From an uncultured Arenicella sp. (GTDB lineage Bacteria > Pseudomonadota > Gammaproteobacteria > Arenicellales > Arenicellaceae): a stretch of 64,000 nucleotides of DNA. The translations under genes and the position numbers were made by a program. The stretch covers positions 1-64,000 of the forward strand of contig CALJWL010000015.1 in NCBI GenBank assembly GCA_937974565.1. The letters are read 5' to 3'. This document shows positions 1 to 8,384 of this stretch, piece after piece; the stretch's first letter is position 1, and each line of letters begins with the position of its first letter. A model generated the notes under the pieces. That model did not search any database, was not told the DNA's origin, and was given only the letters and a program-made list of their open reading frames with translations.

Positions 1-158
1 ATTTTAGAATTTGAGAGAAGACAGTGTTATGATGGGCCATGGCTTAAATCCTCTTGCTGTTACAACGTTTGTCTGCACTCACATTGTACAACGAAGTTGG
101 GTTTAAGCCTTTTTATTGAACGATAAGTGGGACAGCAATGGACTTAGCCCGAATCTGC

Positions 159-1115
159 TTAGTTGATCTTTGGCTTGGTGCCGACTTGTTCGATTTTATC
201 CGTCCATAAGATGCCGTGAAAATCTTCAGCTAATTCAGCGACGCGTTTCGGGTTGTCAATACCATCAAGGTGTCCCTCAGTTTGACCCATCAAAATAACG
301 TCGGTACCTGCCTTTTGCATACGCGAGGTGAACAGCCTTGGCCAGCCCCAAAGGTAAGATGCAAATCGCTCAGGAATTCCAAGAATGGTATCGTGACAAG
401 CTTCTGGTATGTAGCCCGTCCAGCTAATAAGCGCATAGTAGATGGCGCACTTTTTAACAGATGACTTGGTGAATCCTTTGATTTCAGGTTCTAACTGCAA
501 TAGCCGTGATGTTGGCTTATAACCGCCATAGAACCATAGCCTTGATAAGTCTTCGCCAGGCCGGTTATCCAAAAAATGCATTATTAAGTCAGCTTCAGAG
601 GCGCTGTTACTTTTAATGTTAATCAAAAATTTTTGCGTAGGGAATTGATCAAGAACCTCAGTTAGACTTGGTAACTTGCCCACCCCCTTACCTCTGAATG
701 GGTAAGTTTTACCGCCATCAGGTGTATACCCATAGCCAATGTCTAGACTCTGCAAATAAGCCAATGAATGGTTTCGAGTCTTGCCTTTGCCATTGGTTCT
801 GCAATCGACTTTCCAGTCATGAAACACAGCGAATTTTTCATCAGAAGTAGGGTGAATATCTATCTCTACGATTTTAGCACCATAAGCATAAGCCTCTTGA
901 ATCGAAGCGATGGTATTTTCTAAGAATAAGTGTTGTGGCGGATTGATGCGATCGGCGGTGCAGCCTTCATGACGATCTAAATTTTTCTTAGAGTACGTTT
1001 GATGAACACCTCTGTGGGCCAAGAGACTCAATTCACCATCTGGCTTGCTTCTCAACCAAGAAGCGTTGTAAAGATAGATCATTGGCAAGACCGCAATTAC
1101 AATTGTCCACTTCAT
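159..1115 (-). CDS. Glycerophosphodiester phosphodiesterase family protein
   Basis: A GDPD-fold metal-dependent phosphodiesterase, a family that hydrolyses glycerophosphodiesters or related phosphodiesters. Family motifs are in order: H34-R35-G36, E66-N67, E84-x-D86 and H99-D100, which together form the metal and acid/base site. Residues 3-17 are hydrophobic with no clear cleavage site, so the protein is probably membrane-anchored and faces the periplasm. An insertion (about residues 41-62, with Cys52) separates the HRG and ENT motifs. Two GTG codons lie upstream in frame (1121, 1118), but GAGG sits five bases before the ATG at 1115, so I use that ATG. It stands alone. The exact substrate cannot be read from the sequence. 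Confidence 0.85.
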   Translation of the reverse strand: MKWTIVIAVLPMIYLYNASWLRSKPDGELSLLAHRGVHQTYSKKNLDRHEGCTADRINPPQHLFLENTIASIQEAYAYGAKIVEIDIHPTSDEKFAVFHDWKVDCRTNGKGKTRNHSLAYLQSLDIGYGYTPDGGKTYPFRGKGVGKLPSLTEVLDQFPTQKFLINIKSNSASEADLIMHFLDNRPGEDLSRLWFYGGYKPTSRLLQLEPEIKGFTKSSVKKCAIYYALISWTGYIPEACHDTILGIPERFASYLWGWPRLFTSRMQKAGTDVILMGQTEGHLDGIDNPKRVAELAEDFHGILWTDKIEQVGTKPKIN

Positions 1116-1258
1116 CACCACCTCGAATGCGTTGCTGTTTATTTATCAATAATATAGCCGCAAGTTGTAAGATACCCGCGAACCTGACAGTGTTTTAAGG
1201 TATAGCATCAAAACCTAATTAAAATTAGACCACTGTTAATAAGATAAGCAACTCCGTT

Positions 1259-1603
1259 CTAAAAATTCGAAGACACCAAACTTTTCATTTTCTTTTTTGT
1301 ATTACTCAATTTATCTCTACCGGCTATCTTATTATTTTGATATATAGTGCCGATATCCTTTTCAGGGTCTTTAATCAGTACTAGGAAATTCCAGTTCATT
1401 GCTAAACAGGCTTTCTCCCAGATATGCCAAAGGTTGGCTCTGTCTTTTTCGGTAATATCAAGGTAGCCCTTTTTCAACGCACGTTGATAACTCTCCCTTT
1501 CATGCGACCTTAAATAATGACCGACTGATCTTGAGCCAATGTTGATACCCGAACGTTTTCCGTGGCTGAGTCGTTCTACATGATCGAGTTTTATTCGTTT
1601 CAT
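1259..1603 (-). CDS. Conserved-looking hypothetical protein, 114 aa
   Basis: I do not recognise a named family. The first 75 residues look like a folded domain (a basic start, a GSRSVGHYL stretch, then two probable helices with several Trp and a hydrophobic strand). The last 30 residues are Lys/Asn/Ser-rich and look disordered. There is no signal peptide or membrane segment, so it is probably cytoplasmic. No good Shine-Dalgarno precedes the ATG. It lies between the GDPD gene and the divergent photolyase cluster and may be unrelated to both. The reading frame is unlikely to be chance given its length and composition. Confidence 0.55.
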   Translation of the reverse strand: MKRIKLDHVERLSHGKRSGINIGSRSVGHYLRSHERESYQRALKKGYLDITEKDRANLWHIWEKACLAMNWNFLVLIKDPEKDIGTIYQNNKIAGRDKLSNTKKKMKSLVSSNF

Positions 1604-1747
1604 TTTAGTTCATTAATTTAAATTTAATGGCCCCGACAATACGCTACGGCATCAAAATTTAAGTGATTTTAAAAGTATGCTTAACAACAGGCATGCTGTT
1701 GACTCGCGCTACGCTATTATAAACAGTCAAATATAAATTGGCTTATC

Positions 1748-3061
1748 ATGACAACTCTCAAAACAGGCATCTTTTGGTTTACCAATGATCTTCGTTTGCA
1801 TGACAACCCGGCGCTCATGCGAGCGAATTCGTTGGTTGATCGTTTGCTCTGTATTTACGTGATCGATTTTGGCTGGCGAGCGTCGAGCCAATACGCTTAT
1901 GCCAATGAGGCTAAAAACCCAGCGCTTTTTTTGCGCCAATCGCTGAATGACTTAAGTCAAAGCCTTGAAGGCCTGGGTCAACGTTTAATCGTTTTTGACG
2001 GGCAAACGCTAGCCACTTTGAATGAATTAATTAGGGAGTTTGATGTCACCGATGTTTTTCGAAGTGACAATGCCGGTTGGTATGAGAATCGAACTTGGGC
2101 CGTACTAAAAAATTCCAATGCAGGGATTCACTTTCATTCAGTCGATTCGCATACGCTTTTTGATCTAGAATCACTGCCGTTCAGCGTGGATGCTCTGCCT
2201 AGTAGCTTCACTAAGTTCAAGAATGCGATTGGCGATCTTAAACCGTTAAAACCGATTGAAGTACTACATTATCTGCCTGAGCCTCCGTTGAATAATTACT
2301 CAGAATTAGAGAGGGTTGATCATAAAAATTTGAATCTCTTGTTCAAAGGTGGCGAGACTTATGGGTTAGCGCAACTAGGTGATTACTTTTCGACTGAAAA
2401 GCCGATGTCTTATAAACGGGTTCGCAATTCTATCGATGGCTGGGATAACTCATGCAAACTGTCGCCATGGTTGGCAAATGGATGTCTATCAGTTAGAGAA
2501 GTGATCTCAACTTTGTATGATTATGAAAAAAACATCAGTGCCAACGAATCAACCTATTGGATTTATTTTGAACTGTTATGGAGAGAATATTTTCAGTGGT
2601 ACGCACATAAGAACGGCGCTAGATTATTCTCACTAAGCGGAATAAAGCAGTTAAACTCGCTCGGCAGTTACTACCCAGAGCGCTTTCAAAAATGGCTTAA
2701 CGGTTCGACACCATACCCGCTGGTTAACGCCTGTATGATTGAGCTTAAAGAGACTGGTTATTTATCGAACCGTGGTCGTCAAATTGTTGCCAGTTGTTTT
2801 GTTAATGAGTTGGCTATGGATTGGCGTTATGGCGCGGCTTATTTTGAACAAGCCCTTATCGATTATGACGTTGCTTCTAACTGGGGAAATTGGCAATACT
2901 TAGCCGGTGTAGGCGCTGATACGCGTGATAAACGACGCTTTAATCTCGAAAAGCAAAGACAACAATTTGATCCTGACGGCCGATATATACGTTTGTGGAG
3001 CGCTGATGATGAGTTGCGGCCACTTGATTCAGTTGACGCAGCCGACTGGCCGATTAGTTAG
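1748..3061 (+). CDS. DASH-type cryptochrome/photolyase
   Basis: A flavoprotein of the cryptochrome-DASH subfamily, whose members repair cyclobutane dimers mainly in single-stranded DNA and may also sense blue light. The N-terminal Rossmann-like antenna domain (about 1-130, opening with FWFTNDLRLHDN) is followed by the helical FAD domain (about 200-437). DASH hallmarks are visible: the WREYFQW stretch, the GRQIVAS segment, a WRYGAAYFE motif, and SNWGNWQYLAGVGADTR, where the Asn near flavin N5 and the Trp residues are kept. At 437 aa it has the usual DASH length. It is first in a cluster with two further paralogues and ends 11 bp before the next gene, so co-transcription is likely. Confidence 0.9.
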   Translation: MTTLKTGIFWFTNDLRLHDNPALMRANSLVDRLLCIYVIDFGWRASSQYAYANEAKNPALFLRQSLNDLSQSLEGLGQRLIVFDGQTLATLNELIREFDVTDVFRSDNAGWYENRTWAVLKNSNAGIHFHSVDSHTLFDLESLPFSVDALPSSFTKFKNAIGDLKPLKPIEVLHYLPEPPLNNYSELERVDHKNLNLLFKGGETYGLAQLGDYFSTEKPMSYKRVRNSIDGWDNSCKLSPWLANGCLSVREVISTLYDYEKNISANESTYWIYFELLWREYFQWYAHKNGARLFSLSGIKQLNSLGSYYPERFQKWLNGSTPYPLVNACMIELKETGYLSNRGRQIVASCFVNELAMDWRYGAAYFEQALIDYDVASNWGNWQYLAGVGADTRDKRRFNLEKQRQQFDPDGRYIRLWSADDELRPLDSVDAADWPIS

Positions 3062-3072
3062 TTGTTTAACAC

Positions 3073-4527
3073 GTGTTTCAGAATAAAGAAAAAATCAATG
3101 TTGTCTGGCTTAAGAGAGATCTAAGGCTGACTGACCACCGGCCGCTCAAACTCGCGGAAGCGTCTGATTTGCCGACCTTGCTGTTATATGTATTTGAACC
3201 AATACTGCTCGAAGACCCTCACTATTCAGAGCGGCATTGGCGTTTTGTTACTGAGTCGTTAACAGATATGAACCGTCATCTAGCTCGCAAAATTTCGGTT
3301 GCCCATGATGACGTAGTTACAGCGTTAAATCAGATTCAAAGTAACTACCAAGTAGCGTCGATTTTTTCTCATGAAGAGGTAGGCTTGGCAGCAACGTATA
3401 CTCGAGATAAAGCAGTTTTGACTTGGGCTAATGAACACTCAGTAAATTGGGTAGAGACCGCTTCCGGCGCTGTGATTCGACCTTGTGCAAATCGTGATTC
3501 TTGGGACAAAAACTGGCAAAAGGTGATGCGTGCGGACTTGGTTGATAATCACGTTGATCTGATCAAGATTGTGTCATTCAAATTTAATACCAGTAAATTG
3601 CCAGCGACCTGGAAGCGAGCTAATCCTGCAATGCAAGCCGGCGGTTCCAGTCAAGCACGGAAGGTACTCAATGATTTTTTTGATTCTCGCGGCGTGGATT
3701 ACCATCGTCTAATTTCAAAACCAAGACAGAGCCAACTAAGTTGTTCGCGTATGTCGCCGTATTTAGCGTGGGGTAATATTAGTCTCCGTGAAATGTACCA
3801 ACATTTATTGAGACATTGGAATCGCACAGGCTGGCGCAGGCCTTTGATAGCATTGTCTTCGCGTTTGCATTGGCATTGCCATTTTATTCAAAAATTTGAA
3901 AGCGAATGCAATATGCAGTTTGAGCCAATAAATGTCGGTTATCGCAATATGCCTTATCGTCACGATGCGCAATCTGATCAAGACTTAGTGGCTTGGCAAA
4001 CTGGTAATACTGGCTACCCATTGGTTGATGCTTGCATGCGTTGTTTGAACAAAACTGGCTATATCAATTTTCGAATGCGGGCCATGTTGGTCAGCTTTCT
4101 ATGCCATCACCTACAAATCGATTGGCGGCGTGGCGTATCGCATCTGGCGAGCGTGTTTTTAGATTTTGAACCTGGCATTCACTATGCCCAATTTCAAATG
4201 CAGGCCGGTGTAACGGGCATTAATACCATCCGAATCTATAACCCCACTAAGCAAGCTCAAGAGCATGACCCAGACGGACTGTTTATTTTGCAATGGTGTT
4301 CTGAGCTTAGTTCATTACCGAAAGCCGTTTTATTCGAACCGTGGACGTTAACAGCCATGGAAGAGATCATGTATGGCTTTGCTATTGGCCAAGACTACCC
4401 CGCACCGATTGTTGATACCCAAAAAACTTATCGACAAGCCAGTGAACGATTGTGGTCTTGGCGTAAACGCATCGATGTCAAAACCGACGCCAAGCGTATT
4501 CTGAGGCGACACGTGAGGAGTAATTGA
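3073..4527 (+). CDS. Atypical deoxyribodipyrimidine photolyase/cryptochrome family protein
   Basis: A second photolyase-superfamily protein (484 aa), different from the DASH protein before it and the FeS protein after it. The antenna domain opens with [16 protein letters not shown], as in class I enzymes. The FAD domain follows ([37 protein letters not shown]). The loop that in class I photolyases reads N-N-G-x-W-Q-W reads here [11 protein letters not shown], so the Asn beside flavin N5 and one Trp appear replaced. This suggests altered photochemistry, by my hand alignment only. The GTG start at 3073 follows the DASH stop by 11 bp, and the stop codon shares one base with the DUF2256 start. 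It could be a CPD photolyase or a photoreceptor. Confidence 0.85.
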   Translation: MFQNKEKINVVWLKRDLRLTDHRPLKLAEASDLPTLLLYVFEPILLEDPHYSERHWRFVTESLTDMNRHLARKISVAHDDVVTALNQIQSNYQVASIFSHEEVGLAATYTRDKAVLTWANEHSVNWVETASGAVIRPCANRDSWDKNWQKVMRADLVDNHVDLIKIVSFKFNTSKLPATWKRANPAMQAGGSSQARKVLNDFFDSRGVDYHRLISKPRQSQLSCSRMSPYLAWGNISLREMYQHLLRHWNRTGWRRPLIALSSRLHWHCHFIQKFESECNMQFEPINVGYRNMPYRHDAQSDQDLVAWQTGNTGYPLVDACMRCLNKTGYINFRMRAMLVSFLCHHLQIDWRRGVSHLASVFLDFEPGIHYAQFQMQAGVTGINTIRIYNPTKQAQEHDPDGLFILQWCSELSSLPKAVLFEPWTLTAMEEIMYGFAIGQDYPAPIVDTQKTYRQASERLWSWRKRIDVKTDAKRILRRHVRSN

Positions 4528-4685
4528 TGGCTCACCATAAAGAAAAATTACCGAGTAAAATTTGCATGGTTTGCAATAAACCATTTACTTGGCGTAAGAA
4601 GTGGCAACAAAATTGGCGTGACGTTAAATATTGCTCTAAACGTTGTCAACGTAATCGATCCTCTGTCGCACACAGTCAAAGCTAG
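4527..4685 (+). CDS. DUF2256 small zinc-ribbon protein
   Basis: A 52-residue basic protein with the DUF2256 signature: C13-x2-C16, then KPFTWRKKW, then [12 protein letters not shown] with C36-x3-C40. The four Cys should form one zinc site, but the function of the family is unknown. AGGAG at 4516-4520 lies six bases before the ATG, and that ATG overlaps the stop of the upstream photolyase gene by one base, so translation is probably coupled. The stop is five bases before the FeS-photolyase ATG. DUF2256 genes often neighbour photolyase genes in marine bacteria (from memory), so a role with these flavoproteins is plausible but inferred. Confidence 0.88.
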   Translation: MAHHKEKLPSKICMVCNKPFTWRKKWQQNWRDVKYCSKRCQRNRSSVAHSQS

Positions 4686-4689
4686 GTTT

Positions 4690-6249
4690 ATGAACAAACA
4701 CTATACAACCTTGCGCCTGGTTATGGGTGATCAATTAAACGCATCACACTCGTGGTATCAACACAAAGAAGACACCGTTTTATATGTACTCGCCGAACTT
4801 CACCAAGAAGTGAATTATGTAAAACATCATGTACAAAAAATAGCAGCATTTTTCTTGAGCATGCAAGCCTTCGCCAAGGCCTTACAATTGGCTGGCCATC
4901 ATGTGCTTCATCTTAGGCTCGAAGACACAGCACTTTATGCCGACTTACCAGATTTGTTGATGCAGCTCTGTGACCGCTTTAATATTGAGCGTTTTGAGCA
5001 TCAGCGCCCCGATGAGTATCGTTTACTAACGCAGTTGCAAGGCATCAATTTTCAATCGCAAAGTATTGACTACGTTTGTGTTGATACTGAACACTTTATT
5101 GTGCCATTTGACGACATGAATACATACTTCAAGCAAGGTAAGGCTACTCGGCTTGAAGGCTTTTATCGAAAGATACGCCAAAAACATAACATCATGATAC
5201 AAGGTAGTGAGCCACTTGGCGGTCAATGGAATTTTGACGCGGACAACCGTAATAAACTCAAAAAAAGCGATTTAGCCTGCATACCTGAACCGCTTATTTT
5301 TGATAACGAGATATCTGATCTACTGCTGCGATTAAAGAATCATAAAATCGAGCATTTTGGCGAAATGGGCAGTACGTTAATATGGCCAGTAACGCGCAAG
5401 CAAGCATTGGCATTATTAGATTATTTTTGTGAAAACGGTTTGCCGCTGTTTGGAAAATTTCAAGATGCCATGACCGGTAACAGTGATTACGCTTGGAGCC
5501 TTTATCATTCGCGATTGTCTTTTGCCATTAACGCCAAAATAATCAGCCCTATGCAAGTGGTTAATCGGGCGATTTCTGAGTTTGAATCACGCCCCAATGA
5601 AATCAGTCTGGCTCAAATTGAAGGTTTTGTTCGGCAAATAATCGGTTGGCGAGAATTCGTACGTGGCATGTACTGGGCGAATATGCCGGGCTACGCTGAG
5701 CTTAATTCTTTAGATGCCAAACGCAATTTGCCTAGCTATTTCTGGTCAGGCGAGACCAAAATGAATTGCATGCAAAAGGCACTTAGCCAATCGCTTAAAT
5801 ATGCCTATGCTCATCATATTCAACGGTTGATGGTAATTGGCAATTTTTGCTTGCTTACTGGCATTGATCCCGACCAGGTGGATCAATGGTATCTTGGTGT
5901 TTACATTGATGCCATTGAGTGGGTAGAAATGCCGAATACTCGAGGCATGAGTCAATTCGCCGACGGAGGCTTGATTGCAAGTAAGCCCTATACTGCAAGC
6001 GGCGCTTACATAAATAGAATGAGCGACTATTGCTCTGACTGTCATTACTCAGTTAAAGAAAAAGTAGGCGAATCTGCTTGCCCATTTAACAGCCTTTATT
6101 GGCATTTTATGGATCGACATAAAGAACGGCTTTCTAAAAACCCTCGCATCGGAATGGTTTATCGGAACCTCAACAAAATGGAAAAGCAATTACGAGTTGA
6201 CACCATTGAGCGAGGCCAGTGGATTCTTGAGAATTTGCATAGTCTTTAG
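4690..6249 (+). CDS. FeS-containing bacterial cryptochrome/(6-4) photolyase (FeS-BCP, PhrB/CryB class)
   Basis: A member of the iron-sulfur bacterial cryptochrome/photolyase class, which repairs (6-4) photoproducts and carries FAD plus a [4Fe-4S] cluster. The antenna domain opens RLVMGDQLN, as in that class. Four candidate cluster Cys are C360, C448, C451 and C464; their spacing (88, 3, 13) equals that of the Agrobacterium PhrB cluster Cys as I remember them. The segments WREFVRGMYW and MSQFADGG are also typical. An in-frame ATG-like start 24 codons upstream would lie inside the DUF2256 gene; I prefer the ATG at 4690, giving 519 aa, close to the class length. It is the last photolyase of the cluster. 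Confidence 0.9.
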   Translation: MNKHYTTLRLVMGDQLNASHSWYQHKEDTVLYVLAELHQEVNYVKHHVQKIAAFFLSMQAFAKALQLAGHHVLHLRLEDTALYADLPDLLMQLCDRFNIERFEHQRPDEYRLLTQLQGINFQSQSIDYVCVDTEHFIVPFDDMNTYFKQGKATRLEGFYRKIRQKHNIMIQGSEPLGGQWNFDADNRNKLKKSDLACIPEPLIFDNEISDLLLRLKNHKIEHFGEMGSTLIWPVTRKQALALLDYFCENGLPLFGKFQDAMTGNSDYAWSLYHSRLSFAINAKIISPMQVVNRAISEFESRPNEISLAQIEGFVRQIIGWREFVRGMYWANMPGYAELNSLDAKRNLPSYFWSGETKMNCMQKALSQSLKYAYAHHIQRLMVIGNFCLLTGIDPDQVDQWYLGVYIDAIEWVEMPNTRGMSQFADGGLIASKPYTASGAYINRMSDYCSDCHYSVKEKVGESACPFNSLYWHFMDRHKERLSKNPRIGMVYRNLNKMEKQLRVDTIERGQWILENLHSL

Positions 6250-6336
6250 CCATCAATGAAGGTTATTGTACAGACATCACAGTAGGCCTAAGATTAGACT
6301 TCTTTGAGGGAAATTTGAAAATCAAATCATTGGGCG

Positions 6337-6364
6337 GCACCAGGTAAGAATATTGTGCTGGTGC
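6337..6364. repeat. Inverted repeat in the gap before the SDR gene
   Basis: GCACCAG (6337-6343) and CTGGTGC (6358-6364) form a perfect 7-bp stem with a 14-base loop. No T-run follows, so it is not a classical terminator. It lies between the photolyase cluster and the dehydrogenase gene and may be a protein-binding site or a leader hairpin. Confidence 0.35.
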
Positions 6365-6481
6365 AAATATGGGTTGTGATGTGCGCTTATTTAAAATTGC
6401 GTACTCAGTGATTATCTCAACTTACGCAATCAAATATTGGTACTGATCAATCAACACAAAGCATGATTTAGGAATTCAAAC

Positions 6482-7285
6482 ATGAAAAGAACGATTTTAA
6501 TTACTGGCTCCACAGATGGTATTGGTAAAGCAACGGCAGAGGCGTTGGTAGATCAGGGTCATACGGTTCTGATACATGGACGCAATCAAAGCAAGCTCGA
6601 CACAGCCAAAGCTGAACTTAGTAAGCGCAACGCATCAGCAGGCATTCAGGCCTATGCGGCTGACTTGTCTGATTTCGCTCAGGTTGAACAGTTTGCGTCG
6701 ACTGTATTAAACAAGCATCGAAGTATTGATGTATTAATTAACAATGCAGGTGTTTTTAAAGTGCCGAATAAAACGGCCGATAACGGCATTGACATTCGCT
6801 TTGTGGTCAACACCCTTGCTCCTTACCTGATCACACAAAGGTTGCTCGAATGCTTAGGCGCTTCTGGACGCGTAATTAATCTCTCGTCAGCGGCGCAAGC
6901 GCCGGTGGACATTGCAGCCTTAGGTGAGGCGAACCGTTTGAGTGATGACCAAGCCTATGCGCAGAGTAAATTAGCGCTCACCATGTGGTCACGTCAGCTT
7001 GCCGATATATTAGGGGAGCAAGGGCCCGCAATTATTGCCGTAAACCCGGCGTCTTTTTTGGGTAGCAATATGGTTAAAGAAGCCTATGGAACACAAGGCA
7101 AAGATCTGCAAATAGGCGTTGATATTTTAGTTAAAGCATCTCTGTCAGATGACTTTTCCTCAGCAAACGGCTTGTATTTCGATAACGACAAAGGTGCATT
7201 TAGCAACCCTCATCCAGATGCTCTAAACGCGACTAAGAATAAGGCGGTTCTTGAACGAGTCGAAGAAATTCTTGCTCGATACTAA
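6482..7285 (+). CDS. Short-chain dehydrogenase/reductase (SDR)
   Basis: A classical NAD(P)-dependent SDR of 267 aa. The cofactor motif TGSTDGIG is at 8-15, NNAG near 87, the catalytic Ser is in the INLSSAA stretch, and Y159-x3-K163 completes the active site. The Arg in HGRN after the second strand suggests NADP preference. The substrate is unknown. It is 232 bp downstream of the photolyase cluster on the same strand. SDR genes are common near photolyase genes in marine gammaproteobacteria (from memory), but whether they act together is not shown here. Confidence 0.85.
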   Translation: MKRTILITGSTDGIGKATAEALVDQGHTVLIHGRNQSKLDTAKAELSKRNASAGIQAYAADLSDFAQVEQFASTVLNKHRSIDVLINNAGVFKVPNKTADNGIDIRFVVNTLAPYLITQRLLECLGASGRVINLSSAAQAPVDIAALGEANRLSDDQAYAQSKLALTMWSRQLADILGEQGPAIIAVNPASFLGSNMVKEAYGTQGKDLQIGVDILVKASLSDDFSSANGLYFDNDKGAFSNPHPDALNATKNKAVLERVEEILARY

Positions 7286-7468
7286 ACGTAGCTTAGAAAC
7301 ATTTGACTCGATAAATTTTTAGAGAGACTCTGCAACAAAGCATGAGTATGCAATTGATGATGGGTCACCGCTTGCTGTGTGCGGTCTTATGCGTTGTAAC
7401 AGCGTATAAAAAGAACGTTATTAAGCAATAATGAGTTTGGGTTTTGGCTTTACGTTAAGCATTACTGC

Positions 7469-7918
7469 CTAATTCAAGTGAATGCCCAGCGCAGCCTTAT
7501 AAGACTTCCAGCTGATTGGAATGGCGTAAATTCGGCTGTGATCCGCTCGGGTTGGAGTATCGCAAGGCCGTCCTTTAGATATTGTCGGCGTTGAGATATT
7601 GAAGCCCTTACCAAGTTTCTGTCTCGCATTACCGGATAGAGTATTAGCCACTTCGCCTACGGTATCTGAAATCATTGATTCGGATGTGTCCGTTTCTCCA
7701 AATGAAAGAATGAGGTGGCGCACCAGCGCCGATGGGGCCGTGAAGTGACATGCGCCTTCATATGAGCCAGAAATGGCGATGCTGCCAGTGTAGTCACTGC
7801 TTATTTCATCAAGATCATTGATTAAATAAGGGCTGCCAACGAATACTGACGAGTCGTTGGTGTGGTGAAAATAATTGACGATGCCATCAATAAAAATTTT
7901 AAGTTGGTTTTCCATCAT
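7469..7918 (-). CDS. CheX-family chemotaxis phosphatase-like protein
   Basis: A 149-residue protein with the CheX/CheC-type fold. The segment around residues 80-100 (ESMISDTVGEVANTLSGN) matches the family's E-x2-N catalytic helix, which dephosphorylates CheY-like receivers. Two adjacent ATG codons form the start, with GAGG and AGAGAG just upstream. It is the last gene of a three-gene minus-strand unit with a CheY (55 bp upstream) and a sensor kinase. The likely job is to remove phosphate from that CheY. There is no signal peptide, so it is cytoplasmic. Confidence 0.8.
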   Translation of the reverse strand: MMENQLKIFIDGIVNYFHHTNDSSVFVGSPYLINDLDEISSDYTGSIAISGSYEGACHFTAPSALVRHLILSFGETDTSESMISDTVGEVANTLSGNARQKLGKGFNISTPTISKGRPCDTPTRADHSRIYAIPISWKSYKAALGIHLN

Positions 7919-7972
7919 ACTCTCTGCCTCGTGTTGCTTTGCATCATGCTTGTTAGGTTAATAACTTCGTTC

Positions 7973-8338
7973 TTAGTCTTCGATTACCATATCCATCAGC
8001 GCGATTCTCAAATCGTTTTCGTTGAATGGTTTGGTAATAAAACCCATCGCTCCTTCTTCCAACGCTTCCATGCCTGTGGCTTTATCATTTAAGGCCGAAA
8101 TAACCAAAATTTTTACAGTATCGTCTATTTCAACCAATTGTTTTATGCACTCAATGCCGTCCAGCATTGGCATGGTCAAGTCCATGGTTACAACGTCAGG
8201 GTTAAACTGCTTGAGCATGTCAACCGCTTCTTCGCCATTGGCCGCACTGCACACCACATCAAACAATTTTTGATCGCTCTGTCGCGCAATTTTATGCCTA
8301 ATAAGCTTGGAGTCATCCACAATCATTAGTCTATGCAC
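7973..8338 (-). CDS. CheY-like single-domain response regulator
   Basis: A stand-alone receiver domain of 121 aa. The acidic pair D8/D9, phospho-acceptor D53 (TMDLTMP), S81 and K103 (ITKPF) are all present, so it should be phosphorylated normally. There is no output domain, so it probably acts by protein contact. The frame is open back to a TTG at 8365, but AGGAG lies seven bases before the GTG at 8338, which decides the start. It sits between the kinase gene (46 bp upstream) and the CheX gene. The kinase is the likely phosphodonor and CheX the phosphatase. Confidence 0.85.
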   Translation of the reverse strand: MHRLMIVDDSKLIRHKIARQSDQKLFDVVCSAANGEEAVDMLKQFNPDVVTMDLTMPMLDGIECIKQLVEIDDTVKILVISALNDKATGMEALEEGAMGFITKPFNENDLRIALMDMVIED

Positions 8339-8384
8339 ATTTGCTCTCCTGTTGGTCATTGTCAATTGTTGTATTAATTAAGCT

